From Microbacterium sp. (lineage in GTDB: Bacteria > Actinomycetota > Actinomycetes > Actinomycetales > Microbacteriaceae), in assembly GCF_017305435.1 (NCBI RefSeq), contig NZ_JAFKIP010000003.1, positions 124,001 through 188,000 of the forward strand: DNA of 64,000 bases, read 5' to 3'. Position 1 is the first letter of the stretch. Every line of letters starts with the position of its first letter. Positions 43,137-53,678 of the stretch are shown here, in pieces. The translations under genes were made by a program, and so were the position numbers. A model generated the notes under the pieces. The model was not told the DNA's origin and made no database searches. It saw nothing but the letters and a program-made list of their open reading frames with translations.

Positions 43137-43475
43137 TCAGACCACCGGCAACGTCAGCACAGCGGTGGCGAAGGTGCCGATCGCGATGACCCCGGTGACT
43201 GCGGCGGCGAGGTGGAAGCCCGCTTCGGCGCGGGGAGACAACGCTGTCGGCGATCCCGACGGTGCCGTCTCGACCGCGCGCTGGGCATCAGCCAAGGTCG
43301 TGTAGCGACCCACCGGCGTGGACCGTCCGTCGAAACCGACGAAGTGGCCGTCGCCCGTGCGTTCGGTGTACCCGACATATTCTCCCGCGCGCGATGCGAC
43401 ATGGAAGCCCGACTCGACGCGGACCCACGTCACCCGTGCGCCGCCGATCGTGCGCGGCGGCAGGACGCTCGTCAT
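43137..43475 (-). CDS. Hypothetical protein with a C-terminal membrane helix
   Basis: A 112-aa protein of unknown function. The first 80 residues are soluble and beta-rich (GGARVTWVRVESGFHVASRA, GEYVGYTERTGDGHFVGF), and the end is a single hydrophobic segment (AAVTGVIAIGTFATAVLTLP) predicted to anchor it in the membrane with the N-terminus inside. Its start overlaps the stop of the gene upstream (ATGA), so the two are coupled. A tail-anchored partner of the upstream DUF7882-like protein is one possible reading. Confidence 0.65.
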   Translation of the reverse strand: MTSVLPPRTIGGARVTWVRVESGFHVASRAGEYVGYTERTGDGHFVGFDGRSTPVGRYTTLADAQRAVETAPSGSPTALSPRAEAGFHLAAAVTGVIAIGTFATAVLTLPVV

Positions 43476-43798
43476 GCCACGACCGCCAGCTCGGGACGTT
43501 CGGCGCGCGCTGCGGCATCCAGGTCGATCACGATGCCCATCGTGGATGCCGCCGCCTGCGCGAGCTCGTTGACGTGGGCGGGGTCGAGCCGGATCGGCTC
43601 GGCATCGTCGAAGTCGAAGCGGAGCGGGATCGCGCAGTGGACCCAGACCGTGGACCGGCCGTGTCGGGCGGACGAGAAGGAGACGGCGAAACCCTCGGAG
43701 CGGCGCAGCTTGGCGGTCGCCACCATCTTGAGGTGGGCGAGCTCACGATCGTCCACGGCGATCGCCTCGGTGCTGTTTCCGTAGTACAGACGGCCCAT
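43472..43798 (-). CDS. DUF7882-like small protein
   Basis: A 108-aa protein resembling a Microbacteriaceae family that begins MG(R/T)LYYGNS and continues with an LAHL...KLRR-type helix, a GRSTVWVHCAIPLRF strand pair and an NELAQAAASTMG helix. I recall relatives being mislabelled as ATP-dependent DNA ligase; nothing here resembles a ligase and the length rules it out. Such proteins are often found in several copies per genome. It has its own promoter just upstream and is divergent from a marR gene. Confidence 0.78.
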   Translation of the reverse strand: MGRLYYGNSTEAIAVDDRELAHLKMVATAKLRRSEGFAVSFSSARHGRSTVWVHCAIPLRFDFDDAEPIRLDPAHVNELAQAAASTMGIVIDLDAAARAERPELAVVA

Positions 43799-43825
43799 GC
43801 TGACTCCTCTCGTCGGTTGCGAAGA

Positions 43826-43855
43826 AGGTTATTCCGAAGATAAGTAGTTAGTCAA
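43826..43855 (-). promoter_or_regulatory. Promoter of the DUF7882-like gene
   Basis: Minus-strand TTGACT (43850-43855), 18 bp, TAACCT (43826-43831). The interval 43799-43923 is AT-rich for this genome. On the plus strand TATATT (43890-43895) could be a -10 for the marR gene, but no convincing -35 stands 16-18 bp before it. Confidence 0.55.
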
Positions 43856-43923
43856 GCGAGATACATGAGGAGCTACCTCGATTCTGAGATATATTGGCGG
43901 AACCGAGACGTGGGGGTGAGGTC

Positions 43924-44403
43924 ATGGGGGCATCCGAGAGCACGGAGGACGTGCGGACCGCCTTGGCGCGCGTTCGCGCCGCGGAGGCGGAGATGCATCA
44001 GCGCATTCGCGCGACGACCTCCCTGGGCGAGAACGAACTGAGGATCCTGCAGCTCCTCCTCACCCGCCGCCGGGACGGGTTCGACGTGAAGCCGAGCGAG
44101 ATCTCGCGTCACCTCGGCATCAGCTCGGCCTCGACGACCGCGCTGATCGATCGCCTCGAGCGTCAGGGCAGTGTCGAGCGGCGGACCCACCCGACGGACC
44201 GCCGCAGCATCCTGATCGCGCCCACCGACCGTGCCGTCGACGAAGTCGCCGACGTCGTGGACGCCTTCGCCGACCGCGTCGGCCGCGCGATCGACGCGCT
44301 GAGCGTGGCGGAGCGCGCTGTCGTCATCGGCTTCCTCGACGCCGTGACAGAGGCCGCGGACGACATCGCCCCAGCCCGTCGCCGGGAACGCAGCTTCGCC
44401 TGA
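43924..44403 (+). CDS. MarR-family regulator, paralog 1
   Basis: A 159-aa winged-helix protein with LGENELRILQLLLTRR, the HTH VKPSEISRHLGISSASTTAL and recognition/wing RLERQGSVERRTHPTDRRSI. It closely resembles the convergent gene ending 45 bp away, including the ISSASTTALIDRLER recognition helix. I take ATG 43924; an in-frame TTG at 43894 overlaps the putative -10. It is divergent from the DUF7882-like gene and may regulate that pair. Confidence 0.87.
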   Translation: MGASESTEDVRTALARVRAAEAEMHQRIRATTSLGENELRILQLLLTRRRDGFDVKPSEISRHLGISSASTTALIDRLERQGSVERRTHPTDRRSILIAPTDRAVDEVADVVDAFADRVGRAIDALSVAERAVVIGFLDAVTEAADDIAPARRRERSFA

Positions 44404-44448
44404 GCCGGGTCGAGCTCGGTTCCGTGCGAACGCTCCCGGTCGCCCCGA

Positions 44449-44940
44449 TCACGCGTCGATCGTGTCGACGGCCTCGCGCATGTCGTCGAGGAACCCGATG
44501 ACGGTCGCGCGGTCCTCGACGCTCATCCCGCGCACGACCGCCATCATGCGTTCGTGCATCGCGCCGAGGGTGTGACGAACCTCGGCATCCGACTTCTCGC
44601 TCGACGAGATGAGCACGCTCCGACGGTCATCCGGGTTCGGCGTCCGCGCGATGTGACCGCTGCGCTCGAGGCGATCGAGGAGCGCCGTCGTGGATGCCGA
44701 GGTGATGCCCAGGTACCGACTGAGCGTGACCGGCGTCACACGGTCGCCCTGCTGCTGGGCACGGGTCAGGAAGCGCAGCACGAGGAGCTCGTTCTCCCCC
44801 ATGTCCATCGACTGCTGCGTGCGCCGGCGCATCGCGACCTCGGCAGCCCGGTAGGAGCGCATCGCCTCCATGACGGAGGTCGAACGCGCATCGTCGTCGG
44901 CGTACCAGTAGGACCCCGGGCGATCCTCAGTCGTGCTCAT
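44449..44940 (-). CDS. MarR-family regulator, paralog 2, divergent from bioY
   Basis: A 163-aa paralog of the preceding gene: MGENELLVLRFLTRAQ, VTPVTLSRYLGITSASTTAL, RLERSGHIARTPNPDDRRSV, and the same C-terminal EDRATVIGFLDDM block. It has a 20-residue N-terminal addition (YWYADDDA). It is divergent from bioY, and the 145-bp gap holds a striking dyad, so it is the best candidate to regulate the biotin transporter and the carboxylase operon. Start ATG 44940 follows an in-frame, arginine-rich extension that I judge untranslated. Confidence 0.88.
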   Translation of the reverse strand: MSTTEDRPGSYWYADDDARSTSVMEAMRSYRAAEVAMRRRTQQSMDMGENELLVLRFLTRAQQQGDRVTPVTLSRYLGITSASTTALLDRLERSGHIARTPNPDDRRSVLISSSEKSDAEVRHTLGAMHERMMAVVRGMSVEDRATVIGFLDDMREAVDTIDA

Positions 44941-45022
44941 TCGGACATTCTCGCGCGCGGGCGCCGTGCGTGCACGTCGTGCACCGCGGCGCGCCCTGCC
45001 ACTCAGCGCGGACCTGGACAAT

Positions 45023-45070
45023 CCGATTACCGATCAGTAATCTGAATTCCAGTTACTGATCGATAATCGG
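45023..45070. promoter_or_regulatory. Large operator dyad in front of bioY
   Basis: Two 18-bp arms, 45023-45040 and 45053-45070, are inverted copies with a single mismatch, around a 12-bp centre. Each arm itself contains a near-palindrome of the form TTACYGATCRRTAA, so two regulator dimers could bind 25 bp apart. It lies 15 bp before the bioY ATG and 82 bp before the marR start, placed to control both. Confidence 0.8.
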
Positions 45071-45085
45071 GCGAAGGAGCCCCAC

Positions 45086-45718
45086 ATGGCCACCGCATCC
45101 GTCCCTGCGGCGCCGACGCGTTCCCTCGCGTCGACGCTCATCTCCGACCGGCCGCGACGATGGGCACGGGAGATCATCGCCGTCACGGCGGGAATCACCC
45201 TCATCGCCCTGCTCGCCAAGGTCAGCGTGCCGATGGTGCCGGTGCCCATCACGGGGCAGACGCTCGGCGTCCTCTTGGTCGGCGCCGCCTTCGGCGCCCG
45301 TCGGGGAGCAGCGACTCTCACGGCGTACGGCCTGGTCGGGCTCCTCGGCATCCCCGTCTTCGCCGGGCCGACGGCGGGACCGCTGAGCGTGCTGTCGCCG
45401 TCGTTTGGATATGTGATCGGATTCATCCCCGCGGCCTGGCTGGCCGGGCTCCTCGCCGACCGCGGATGGGATCGCAGCGTGCCGAAGGCAGCAGCCGCCG
45501 CGACCGCCGCGACCGTGGTTCCCTTCGTCATCGGCGTCCCGTACCTGGGCGTGATCCTCGCGGCGAGCGGGAACCCCCCGACCCTCGCCGAGGCGCTCGC
45601 GTGGGGCGTGTGGCCCTTCCTCCTCGGCGGAGCGATCAAGGCTGCCCTCGCGGCGCTCGCACTCCCGGCCGCATGGCGACTCCACCGCCGCCTCCGCGCG
45701 AACGGGCGAGGGCTCTGA
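45086..45718 (+). CDS. bioY: Biotin transporter BioY
   Basis: A 210-aa membrane protein, the biotin-binding S component of an energy-coupling-factor transporter. About six helices; the conserved segments [14 protein letters not shown] (near residue 53) and [20 protein letters not shown] (near 95) are visible. No ATPase or T-component genes are nearby, so it would use shared ECF modules or act alone. GAAGGAG precedes the ATG. The stop and the carboxylase start share a base (TGATG), directly tying biotin uptake to a biotin enzyme. Confidence 0.93.
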   Translation: MATASVPAAPTRSLASTLISDRPRRWAREIIAVTAGITLIALLAKVSVPMVPVPITGQTLGVLLVGAAFGARRGAATLTAYGLVGLLGIPVFAGPTAGPLSVLSPSFGYVIGFIPAAWLAGLLADRGWDRSVPKAAAAATAATVVPFVIGVPYLGVILAASGNPPTLAEALAWGVWPFLLGGAIKAALAALALPAAWRLHRRLRANGRGL

Positions 45719-47298
45719 TGGCCGTCACCGCACAGACGACCGTGACCACGGCGTACAGAAACCTCATCGACGATCTGCGTGAACGGACCGATCGGATTGC
45801 CCGCGGCGGCCCCGAGGCCTCCCGCGCCCGGCACGTCGCTCGCGGCAAGCTGCTGGCCCGCGACCGCATCGACACTCTGCTCGATCGGGGCTCGCCCTTC
45901 CTCGAGCTCGCGCCGCTCGCCGCGTGCGACCTCGGCGACGACTGGCCCGCCGCCGGCGTCGTCGCTGGGATCGGCCTGGTCGCCGGCCGCCACGTCATGA
46001 TCGTCGCCAACGACGCCACGGTCAAGGGCGGCACCTACCACCCGCTCACGGTGAAGAAGCACCTGCGCGCGCAGGAGGTCGCCGCCGAGAACCGGCTGCC
46101 CTGCATCTCCCTCGTCGACTCGGGCGGCGCGTTCCTGCCGATGCAGGACGAGGTCTTCCCCGATCGCGACCACTTCGGCCGCATCTTCTACAACCAGGCG
46201 CGGATGTCCCGCGACGGCATCGCTCAGATCGCCGCCGTCATGGGTTCGTCGACAGCCGGCGGCGCCTATGTGCCCGCGATGAGCGACGAGACCGTCATCG
46301 TCCGGAACCAGGGCACGATCTTCCTCGGCGGGCCGCCGCTCGTGAAGGCGGCGACCGGCGAGATCGTGAGCGCCGAGGAGCTCGGCGGCGGCGTGACCCA
46401 CTCGCGAGTCTCAGGCGTCACGGATCATCTCGCCGAGAACGATCACCACGCGCTCGAGATCGTCCGGGAGATCGTCGCCACGCTCCCCCGATCGGCGCCG
46501 CTGCCGTACGACCTCGAGCTCCCCGCCGACCCGCCGCTGCATGACCCCGAGACGCTCACCGACGTCGTCCCGGTCGAGCTGACGACTCCCTACGACGCCC
46601 GCGAGATCATCATCCGACTCGTCGACGGCAGCCGATTCACGGAGTTCAAACGCGAATACGGCGACACCCTCGTCACGGGTTTCGCGCACATCCACGGGCA
46701 CCCCGTCGGCATCGTCGCCAACAACGGCGTCCTGTTCGCGGAGTCCGCGATGAAGGGGGCGCACTTCATCGAGCTGTGCGATCAGCGCGGCATTCCGCTG
46801 CTGTTCCTGCAGAACATCACGGGCTTCATGGTCGGGCGCGAGTACGAGCACGGCGGCATCGCCAAGCACGGCGCCAAGATGGTCAACGCCGTCGCGTGCG
46901 CCCGCGTGCCGAAGCTGACGGTCGTCGTGGGCGGCTCGTTCGGCGCCGGCACGTACTCGATGTGCGGGCGGGCGTACTCGCCGCGTTTCCTCTGGCTCTG
47001 GCCGGGCGCGCGGGTGTCGGTGATGGGTGGGCCGCAGGCGGCATCCGTCCTCTCCACGGTGCGGGCGGAACAGCTGGATGCCGCCGGCACACCCTGGACG
47101 GACGAAGAGCGGGCCGCGTTCGAGCAGCCGATCCGGGAGCAGTACGAACGCCAGGGCAGCCCCTACTATTCGACCTCGCGCCTGTGGGACGACGGCGTGA
47201 TCGAACCGGCGCAGACCCGCGACATCCTCGGCCTCGCCCTCGACGTCGTCTCCCGCGCCCCGATGGCCGATGCCGGCTACGGCGTCTTCCGGATGTGA
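45718..47298 (+). CDS. Acyl-CoA carboxylase beta subunit, methylcrotonyl-CoA carboxylase-like
   Basis: A 526-aa carboxyltransferase that moves CO2 from carboxybiotin to an acyl-CoA. Its two crotonase-like halves carry [20 protein letters not shown] near residue 138 and [20 protein letters not shown] near 362; the first is characteristic of the 3-methylcrotonyl-CoA carboxylase branch (AccD1 in mycobacteria), implying leucine/isovalerate breakdown. The biotin-bearing alpha subunit follows at once. The assignment as MCC is by motif; geranyl-CoA or another acyl-CoA is not excluded. Confidence 0.92.
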   Translation: MAVTAQTTVTTAYRNLIDDLRERTDRIARGGPEASRARHVARGKLLARDRIDTLLDRGSPFLELAPLAACDLGDDWPAAGVVAGIGLVAGRHVMIVANDATVKGGTYHPLTVKKHLRAQEVAAENRLPCISLVDSGGAFLPMQDEVFPDRDHFGRIFYNQARMSRDGIAQIAAVMGSSTAGGAYVPAMSDETVIVRNQGTIFLGGPPLVKAATGEIVSAEELGGGVTHSRVSGVTDHLAENDHHALEIVREIVATLPRSAPLPYDLELPADPPLHDPETLTDVVPVELTTPYDAREIIIRLVDGSRFTEFKREYGDTLVTGFAHIHGHPVGIVANNGVLFAESAMKGAHFIELCDQRGIPLLFLQNITGFMVGREYEHGGIAKHGAKMVNAVACARVPKLTVVVGGSFGAGTYSMCGRAYSPRFLWLWPGARVSVMGGPQAASVLSTVRAEQLDAAGTPWTDEERAAFEQPIREQYERQGSPYYSTSRLWDDGVIEPAQTRDILGLALDVVSRAPMADAGYGVFRM

Positions 47299-47303
47299 TC
47301 GCA

Positions 47304-49333
<2,030 letters not shown>

Positions 49334-49337
<4 letters not shown>

Positions 49338-49837
49338 GTGGCGGCATGGCTCCCGCGCGGATCACCCAGCGCGGGCTCTACTTCGAGGAATTCATCGAGG
49401 GCGCGGTCTACGTGCACGCCCCCGGACGCACCGTCACCGAGGCCGACAACGTGCTTTTCACGACGCTCACGATGAACACGCAGTCGCTGCACCTGGATGC
49501 CGCCTGGTCGGCGGAGACGGAGTTCGGCGAGCGCCTCGTCAATTCGATGTTCACGCTGTCGACGATGGTCGGGCTCTCGGTCGCGCAGCTCACGCAGGGC
49601 ACGATCGTCGCGAACCTCGGGTTCGATCAGGTGCGGTTCCCCGCGCCCGTGCGGGTGGGCGACACGCTCTACGCCGAGACCCTCATCGCCGGCAAGCGTC
49701 CGTCGTCGTCGCGGCCCGGTCAGGGCATCGTCGAGTTCGCGCATACGATGCGCAACCAGCGCGGCGAGGTCGTCGCCGAGGCCACGCGCAAAACCCTCAT
49801 GCTGTGCGTTCCCGGGGCGACGGAGGATGCCCCGTGA
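49334..49837 (+). CDS. MaoC-family acyl-CoA dehydratase
   Basis: A 167-aa hot-dog-fold hydratase. It has RGLYFEEFIEGAVYVHAPGR at the start, the conserved DNVLFTTLTMNTQSLHLD segment (near residue 37), and GFDQVRFPAPVRVGDTLYAE (near 96), typical of the MaoC/mesaconyl-CoA hydratase-like proteins found beside CitE genes. It should add water to an enoyl-CoA. Overlaps with both neighbours (ATGA, GTGA) show one tight operon. Confidence 0.9.
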
Positions 49838-50655
49838 TCGCCGGACCCGCACTGCTGTTCTGCCCCGGGGACCGGCCCGAGCGCTACGCGAAAGCGGCGG
49901 CCGCGGCCGACACGGTCATCATCGATCTCGAGGACGCCGTCGCCCCCGCCGACAAGGCCCGGGCGCGCGAGGCTCTCGTCGCGGCGGCATCCGCGGCATC
50001 CCTCGACCCGGCCACAACGATCGTGCGCGTCAATCCCGCCACGACCGAGGAGTTCGCGCGAGACCTGCAGGCCGTGCGGCAGACGGCGTTCACGACCCTC
50101 ATGCTCGCCAAGGCCGAGAGCGCGGTGCAGGTCGACGCGCTCGCCTCGAGCGATGACGCCTTCCGTGTGATCGCCCTGTGCGAGACCGCCCTGGGCGTCA
50201 CGCGTTCCGCAGAGATCGCCGCGCACCCCGCCGTCATCGGCATGATGTGGGGTGCGGAGGATCTCATCGCGAGCATGACGGGTCGCACGAGCCGCTTCCC
50301 CGACGGGAGCTACCGCGACGTCGCCCGACACGCGCGCGCGACGGTGCTGCTGCATGCCCGCGCGTTCGGGAAGGTCGCGATCGACGCCGTACACATCGAC
50401 ATCGCCGATACGGACGGGCTTCGCGCCGAGGCCGAGGATGCCGCCGCCTCCGGCTTCCAGGCGACCGCCTGCATCCACCCGACGCAGGTCGAGGTCATCC
50501 GCGCCGCCTACGCGCCCACGGAGGAAGAACGCGCCTGGGCCGCGCGCGTGCTCGACGAGGCGACCCGGCAGCCGGGGGTCTTCCGCTTCGAGGGGCGCAT
50601 GATCGACGAACCGATCCTGCGACAGGCATGCGAACTCGTGCGGGGTCGCCGCTGA
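49834..50655 (+). CDS. CitE-like HpcH/HpaI lyase
   Basis: A 273-aa TIM-barrel lyase of the CitE group acting on beta-hydroxyacyl-CoA esters. Visible are RPERYAKAAAAADTVIIDLE near residue 14, VRVNPATTEE near 66, the metal-binding Glu in ALCETALGV and Asp in MWGAEDLIASM. In mycobacteria the same order, carboxylase-MaoC-CitE, belongs to leucine/itaconate catabolism, which suggests cleavage of a hydroxymethylglutaryl- or citramalyl-type CoA here (inference). No isovaleryl-CoA dehydrogenase gene is in the window. Confidence 0.88.
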   Translation: MIAGPALLFCPGDRPERYAKAAAAADTVIIDLEDAVAPADKARAREALVAAASAASLDPATTIVRVNPATTEEFARDLQAVRQTAFTTLMLAKAESAVQVDALASSDDAFRVIALCETALGVTRSAEIAAHPAVIGMMWGAEDLIASMTGRTSRFPDGSYRDVARHARATVLLHARAFGKVAIDAVHIDIADTDGLRAEAEDAAASGFQATACIHPTQVEVIRAAYAPTEEERAWAARVLDEATRQPGVFRFEGRMIDEPILRQACELVRGRR

Positions 50656-50674
50656 CGACGCCGGGGCGCGGGTC

Positions 50675-51382
50675 TCAGCCGAACGCGCGGGAACGAGCTC
50701 GGAGCGCGGCGAGCGCGTGCGCGCTCAGACCGTGCGCACGCAGGTATTCCGCCGCACCGCCCTCCGCCCTCAGCAACGCGAGGATGTACTCCATCACCTC
50801 GGCCGGGCTCTCGACGTTCAACCGCCATGCCTCCGCGATCTCACGTTCGCCGAGGTCCCGAGACGCGAGCATCTGTTCGACGTACTCGCGCCGGTGTGGG
50901 TAGACCTGATCGCCCGACAGCGCGTAGTCGGCGATGATGTCGGCCTCCGTCGCTCCGGCCGCCGACAGCACGAGAGCGACGATCAGGCCCGTGCGGTCCT
51001 TCCCGATCGTGCAGTGCACGGCGACGGGCCCCTCGGCGGATGCCACGGCATCCACGATCTCGGCGAGCACTTCGCCCCGCGTCTCGATGACCTGCTGCAT
51101 GAGCTGCTCGAGGTTGCCGTCGATGGGGACGGTGTTTCCGGGGAAGCGGTAGACGGGCAGGGCGGCGACCTCGATCTCGTGGGCGCCGGCAGCGCCTTCG
51201 CCCGGTTCGCGAAGGTCGATGACACGCACGACCCCGAACGCGCGCAGCACCTCGGCCCCGGCGGGCGTCAGCTCGTGCAGCGCAGACGACCGCACGAGCC
51301 AGGGCTGTGCGGAACTCGCTGCGAAGAATGCGCGCGCGTTGAACGCCCCCTCGAGATCGAGATGCCGTGCGATCGTGCTCAC
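50675..51382 (-). CDS. Tyrosine/serine-type protein phosphatase
   Basis: A 235-aa phosphatase of the bacterial dual-specificity/PtpB-like group. The P-loop is HCTIGKDRTG, with nucleophile Cys124 and Arg130, and the early FGVVRVIDLREPGEG segment is typical. Relatives can act on phosphotyrosine, phosphoserine or phosphoinositides, so the substrate is open. The GTG start overlaps the stop of the HAD gene (GTGA). Confidence 0.9.
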   Translation of the reverse strand: MSTIARHLDLEGAFNARAFFAASSAQPWLVRSSALHELTPAGAEVLRAFGVVRVIDLREPGEGAAGAHEIEVAALPVYRFPGNTVPIDGNLEQLMQQVIETRGEVLAEIVDAVASAEGPVAVHCTIGKDRTGLIVALVLSAAGATEADIIADYALSGDQVYPHRREYVEQMLASRDLGEREIAEAWRLNVESPAEVMEYILALLRAEGGAAEYLRAHGLSAHALAALRARSRAFG

Positions 51383-52368
51383 GGCGCACTCGTGATCGCG
51401 CGCATCGCTGCCGCGAGCTCGATGGTCGCGCCGGACCCGCGCTCGGCGGGAGGGACGGCGTGCGGGAGCGCCATCGGGGCGCATCCGCAGTTCGGCGCTG
51501 CGGCAGCGCCCGGGCGCAGAGCGGCGAGGCCCGCCGCCCCGAGGCGCCGCGCGCGACGGATGTCCGCCGGCGTCGCGATCTGCGGGGAAACGGCTGCACC
51601 CACCCCCCCGGTTGGCGCCACCGCGGCAGAGTCCGGGGCGGCGGGCACGATGACCTCGCACGCGATGGCCGTGCCCGCGGGCGCGAGATACGCGATGAGC
51701 TCCTGCGGCCACACCGCGACGAACTCCGCACCCGCCGCCCGCAGCCGGTCGGCCGAGTGCATTCCCCAACTGACCCCCACCACCCGCACTCCCGCGGCGA
51801 GCGCCGCCTCGGCATCGCCGACCGTATCGGTCACGAGCACCGTGTCGGAGGCTGCCGCCTCGGCGTCCGCAGACCCCTCGTCGAAGGACGGCGAGCACCG
51901 ACGACCGACGCCCTGCGCGGCGTCGGCGAGGAACCGCCTCAGCCCCGCGCTCTTGTCGGGCTCGACATCGCCGCCGAACACGTGCGCGAAGCAGAACTGC
52001 AGGCCGTTCTCGTCGAGCACCCGCCGGATGACACTCGTCGCGTTCGACGACAGCACCGCGAGGGTGGCGCGCGGCGCGAGCGCGTGGACCACGTCGGCGA
52101 TCCCCGGGACGAGCGTCGGGCGGTAGTCGGACTCGAGCTTCTCGAAGAAGCGGTCGATGACGGCATCCGCCAGTCTCTCGTCCTCGCAGAAAGCGCGGAT
52201 CGACGCGAAGAAGTTGCCCTCGAAGTGCGAGAAAAAGTCCTCGGCGGTGTCGATGCCCAGTCCGAACTCCTCCTGGACACCCTGAAAGACCTCCCACGAC
52301 GCGACCCGCGTCTGGACGAGGGTGCCGTCGAGATCGAAGACGATCCTGGTGGCGGGCTGCGCGGGCAT
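51379..52368 (-). CDS. HAD-superfamily hydrolase with low-complexity C-terminal tail
   Basis: A 329-aa protein. Residues 1 to about 225 are a HAD phosphatase resembling phosphoglycolate phosphatases: FDLDGTLV with Asp12 and Asp14, LSSNATS (motif II), the Lys in EPDKSAG, and VTDTVGDAEAALAAG (motif IV). The final ~95 residues are Ala/Pro/Gly-rich, with an odd NCGCAPM cluster, and do not look like a folded domain. Middle gene of a three-gene minus-strand operon. Substrate unknown. Confidence 0.85.
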   Translation of the reverse strand: MPAQPATRIVFDLDGTLVQTRVASWEVFQGVQEEFGLGIDTAEDFFSHFEGNFFASIRAFCEDERLADAVIDRFFEKLESDYRPTLVPGIADVVHALAPRATLAVLSSNATSVIRRVLDENGLQFCFAHVFGGDVEPDKSAGLRRFLADAAQGVGRRCSPSFDEGSADAEAAASDTVLVTDTVGDAEAALAAGVRVVGVSWGMHSADRLRAAGAEFVAVWPQELIAYLAPAGTAIACEVIVPAAPDSAAVAPTGGVGAAVSPQIATPADIRRARRLGAAGLAALRPGAAAAPNCGCAPMALPHAVPPAERGSGATIELAAAMRAITSAP

Positions 52369-52385
52369 GCTCGTGTCGATCCGGT

Positions 52386-53429
52386 TCAGTGTGCGCCGTC
52401 GACGGCGGCCGACGCCGCCGCAGCCGCCCGGGCGGAGTACAGGTCAGTGAGGAACTGCGGGCCGACGAACTCCTGGATCTCGCCCCACCCGCGGGCATCC
52501 GCGTCGTCGCGCCGCCGCCACTCGGCGAGCACGTTGTAGCCGACGGTGCCCGGTCCGGCCTGCCACGGGAAGCTCGTGCGTCCGAAGCCCGTGAGGTGGT
52601 GGGTCTTGCCGCGCACGTCCTCGACCTCGATCTCGAGCGCCTTGGCGTAGAAGCCCTGGCGGATGACGCGATTGCGGCCCGCTCGGATGCCGTAGACCTC
52701 GCCGTGGTCGAGGACGTAGCCGTGCGTGACGGCGCCCTCGGTGGGGGTGTCGGGGCCGGCGGAATGGTCGAGGTCGAAGATGCCGTGGATCGCGAAGTCC
52801 TTCGAGAAGTGCGCGTGCAGCCACGTCATGTTGTGGCCCTGGTGCTCGTCGCGCAGACCCCAGGAGTGGTCCATCGTCGAGACGCAGTCGATCGCGTGCT
52901 TCTGGCCGCGCAAGGTCAGCTCGCCCTCGAAGCGGCCGGTCTGGTCGAAGTGCCCCTTGTAGGCGGCGCCCCACGCGAAGGAGGTGTCGGCCTGCTGCGC
53001 CGCGGTGATGGGGTCCTGCGCGGGGTCGGAGATGTCGTAGGCGGGCATGAGGGCCGTGTAGCGGAAGTGCAGATCGACGTTGCGGCCGTTCGAGTACGCG
53101 ACGTCCCAGACGCGGTTCGGCTCGATCGTCTTCACGCTGAGCCCGTTGGCGAGCGTGTAGTCGCGGAGGTTCCGCGGCTCGGGGATCGCGAGGTGGTGCT
53201 GCGCGTCCCAGAAGTCGCCCTGCCACGGCTGGTCGACGAAACGCGAGTTGATGTGGACCGTCGAAATCACGACACCCGCGTTCGGGCGGAACAGGGCGTA
53301 CACCCCGATGTTGATGGGCGCCGCGTCGGGCGTCGCTCCCGGCACGTAGCAGCCGAAGAAGTTGGTTTCCGCCCACGTCTGGCCGTCGCTGGTCGGCTCA
53401 TGGAAATCGGCGTCGGCATCGGTGATCAC
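52386..53429 (-). CDS. CrtC/AttH-like (lipocalin-fold) protein of unknown function
   Basis: A 347-aa soluble beta-rich protein. Trp- and His-rich stretches (DQPWQGDFWDAQHHLAIPEP, DCVSTMDHSWGLRDEHQGHN, MTWLHAHFSKDFAIHGIFDL) resemble the tandem lipocalin-like domains of carotenoid hydratase CrtC, AttH and DUF7064/7065 proteins, many of which sit beside catabolic genes for lipids or terpenoids. Confidence in the family is moderate and no reaction is assigned. GTG start at 53429 with a GAGGAGG box. It is divergent from the BMC operon and shares its control region. Confidence 0.72.
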   Translation of the reverse strand: MITDADADFHEPTSDGQTWAETNFFGCYVPGATPDAAPINIGVYALFRPNAGVVISTVHINSRFVDQPWQGDFWDAQHHLAIPEPRNLRDYTLANGLSVKTIEPNRVWDVAYSNGRNVDLHFRYTALMPAYDISDPAQDPITAAQQADTSFAWGAAYKGHFDQTGRFEGELTLRGQKHAIDCVSTMDHSWGLRDEHQGHNMTWLHAHFSKDFAIHGIFDLDHSAGPDTPTEGAVTHGYVLDHGEVYGIRAGRNRVIRQGFYAKALEIEVEDVRGKTHHLTGFGRTSFPWQAGPGTVGYNVLAEWRRRDDADARGWGEIQEFVGPQFLTDLYSARAAAAASAAVDGAH

Positions 53430-53531
53430 GCGGGTCCTCCTCGTCGAGTGCGCGGTGCATGCGCGGGGGCATCTGCGGTGACGCCCGGTGCCAGCATCCC
53501 GCGCCACGACGCTGCGAGCAAACGCGACAGG

Positions 53532-53571
53532 GGGATAACGACCTCGGGATGTGCTATCCGAACGGGATAAC
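53532..53571. promoter_or_regulatory. Repeated GGGATAAC element between the CrtC-like gene and the BMC operon
   Basis: GGGATAAC occurs at 53532-53539 and 53564-53571, 32 bp apart (three helical turns). Between them an inverted half, TATCC (53555-53559), pairs with the right copy as TATCC-N5-GGATA. The element lies 108 bp before the first shell gene in a 249-bp divergent interval that otherwise shows no clear promoter. It is a good candidate binding site for the PucR-type regulator encoded at the end of the operon. Confidence 0.58.
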
Positions 53572-53678
53572 CGACGATGAGCCGGCGCGGACCTAGCGTG
53601 AAGGCGTCCCGATGACGGGACCGTCCACCACGACGAAGGCGTCGGATGAGTCCGACACGCACGCGAAGGAGCGAGCAC

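Noticed and set aside
39551-43189. 1212-codon plus-strand frame across rhaE, rhaB and beyond
   Set aside because: Frame-shifted shadow of real genes, dominated by Arg/Ser/Pro; no recognisable domain.
43472-43798. ATP-dependent DNA ligase
   Set aside because: 108 residues, no KxDG nucleotidyl-transfer motif; the label seems to be a propagated misannotation for this family.
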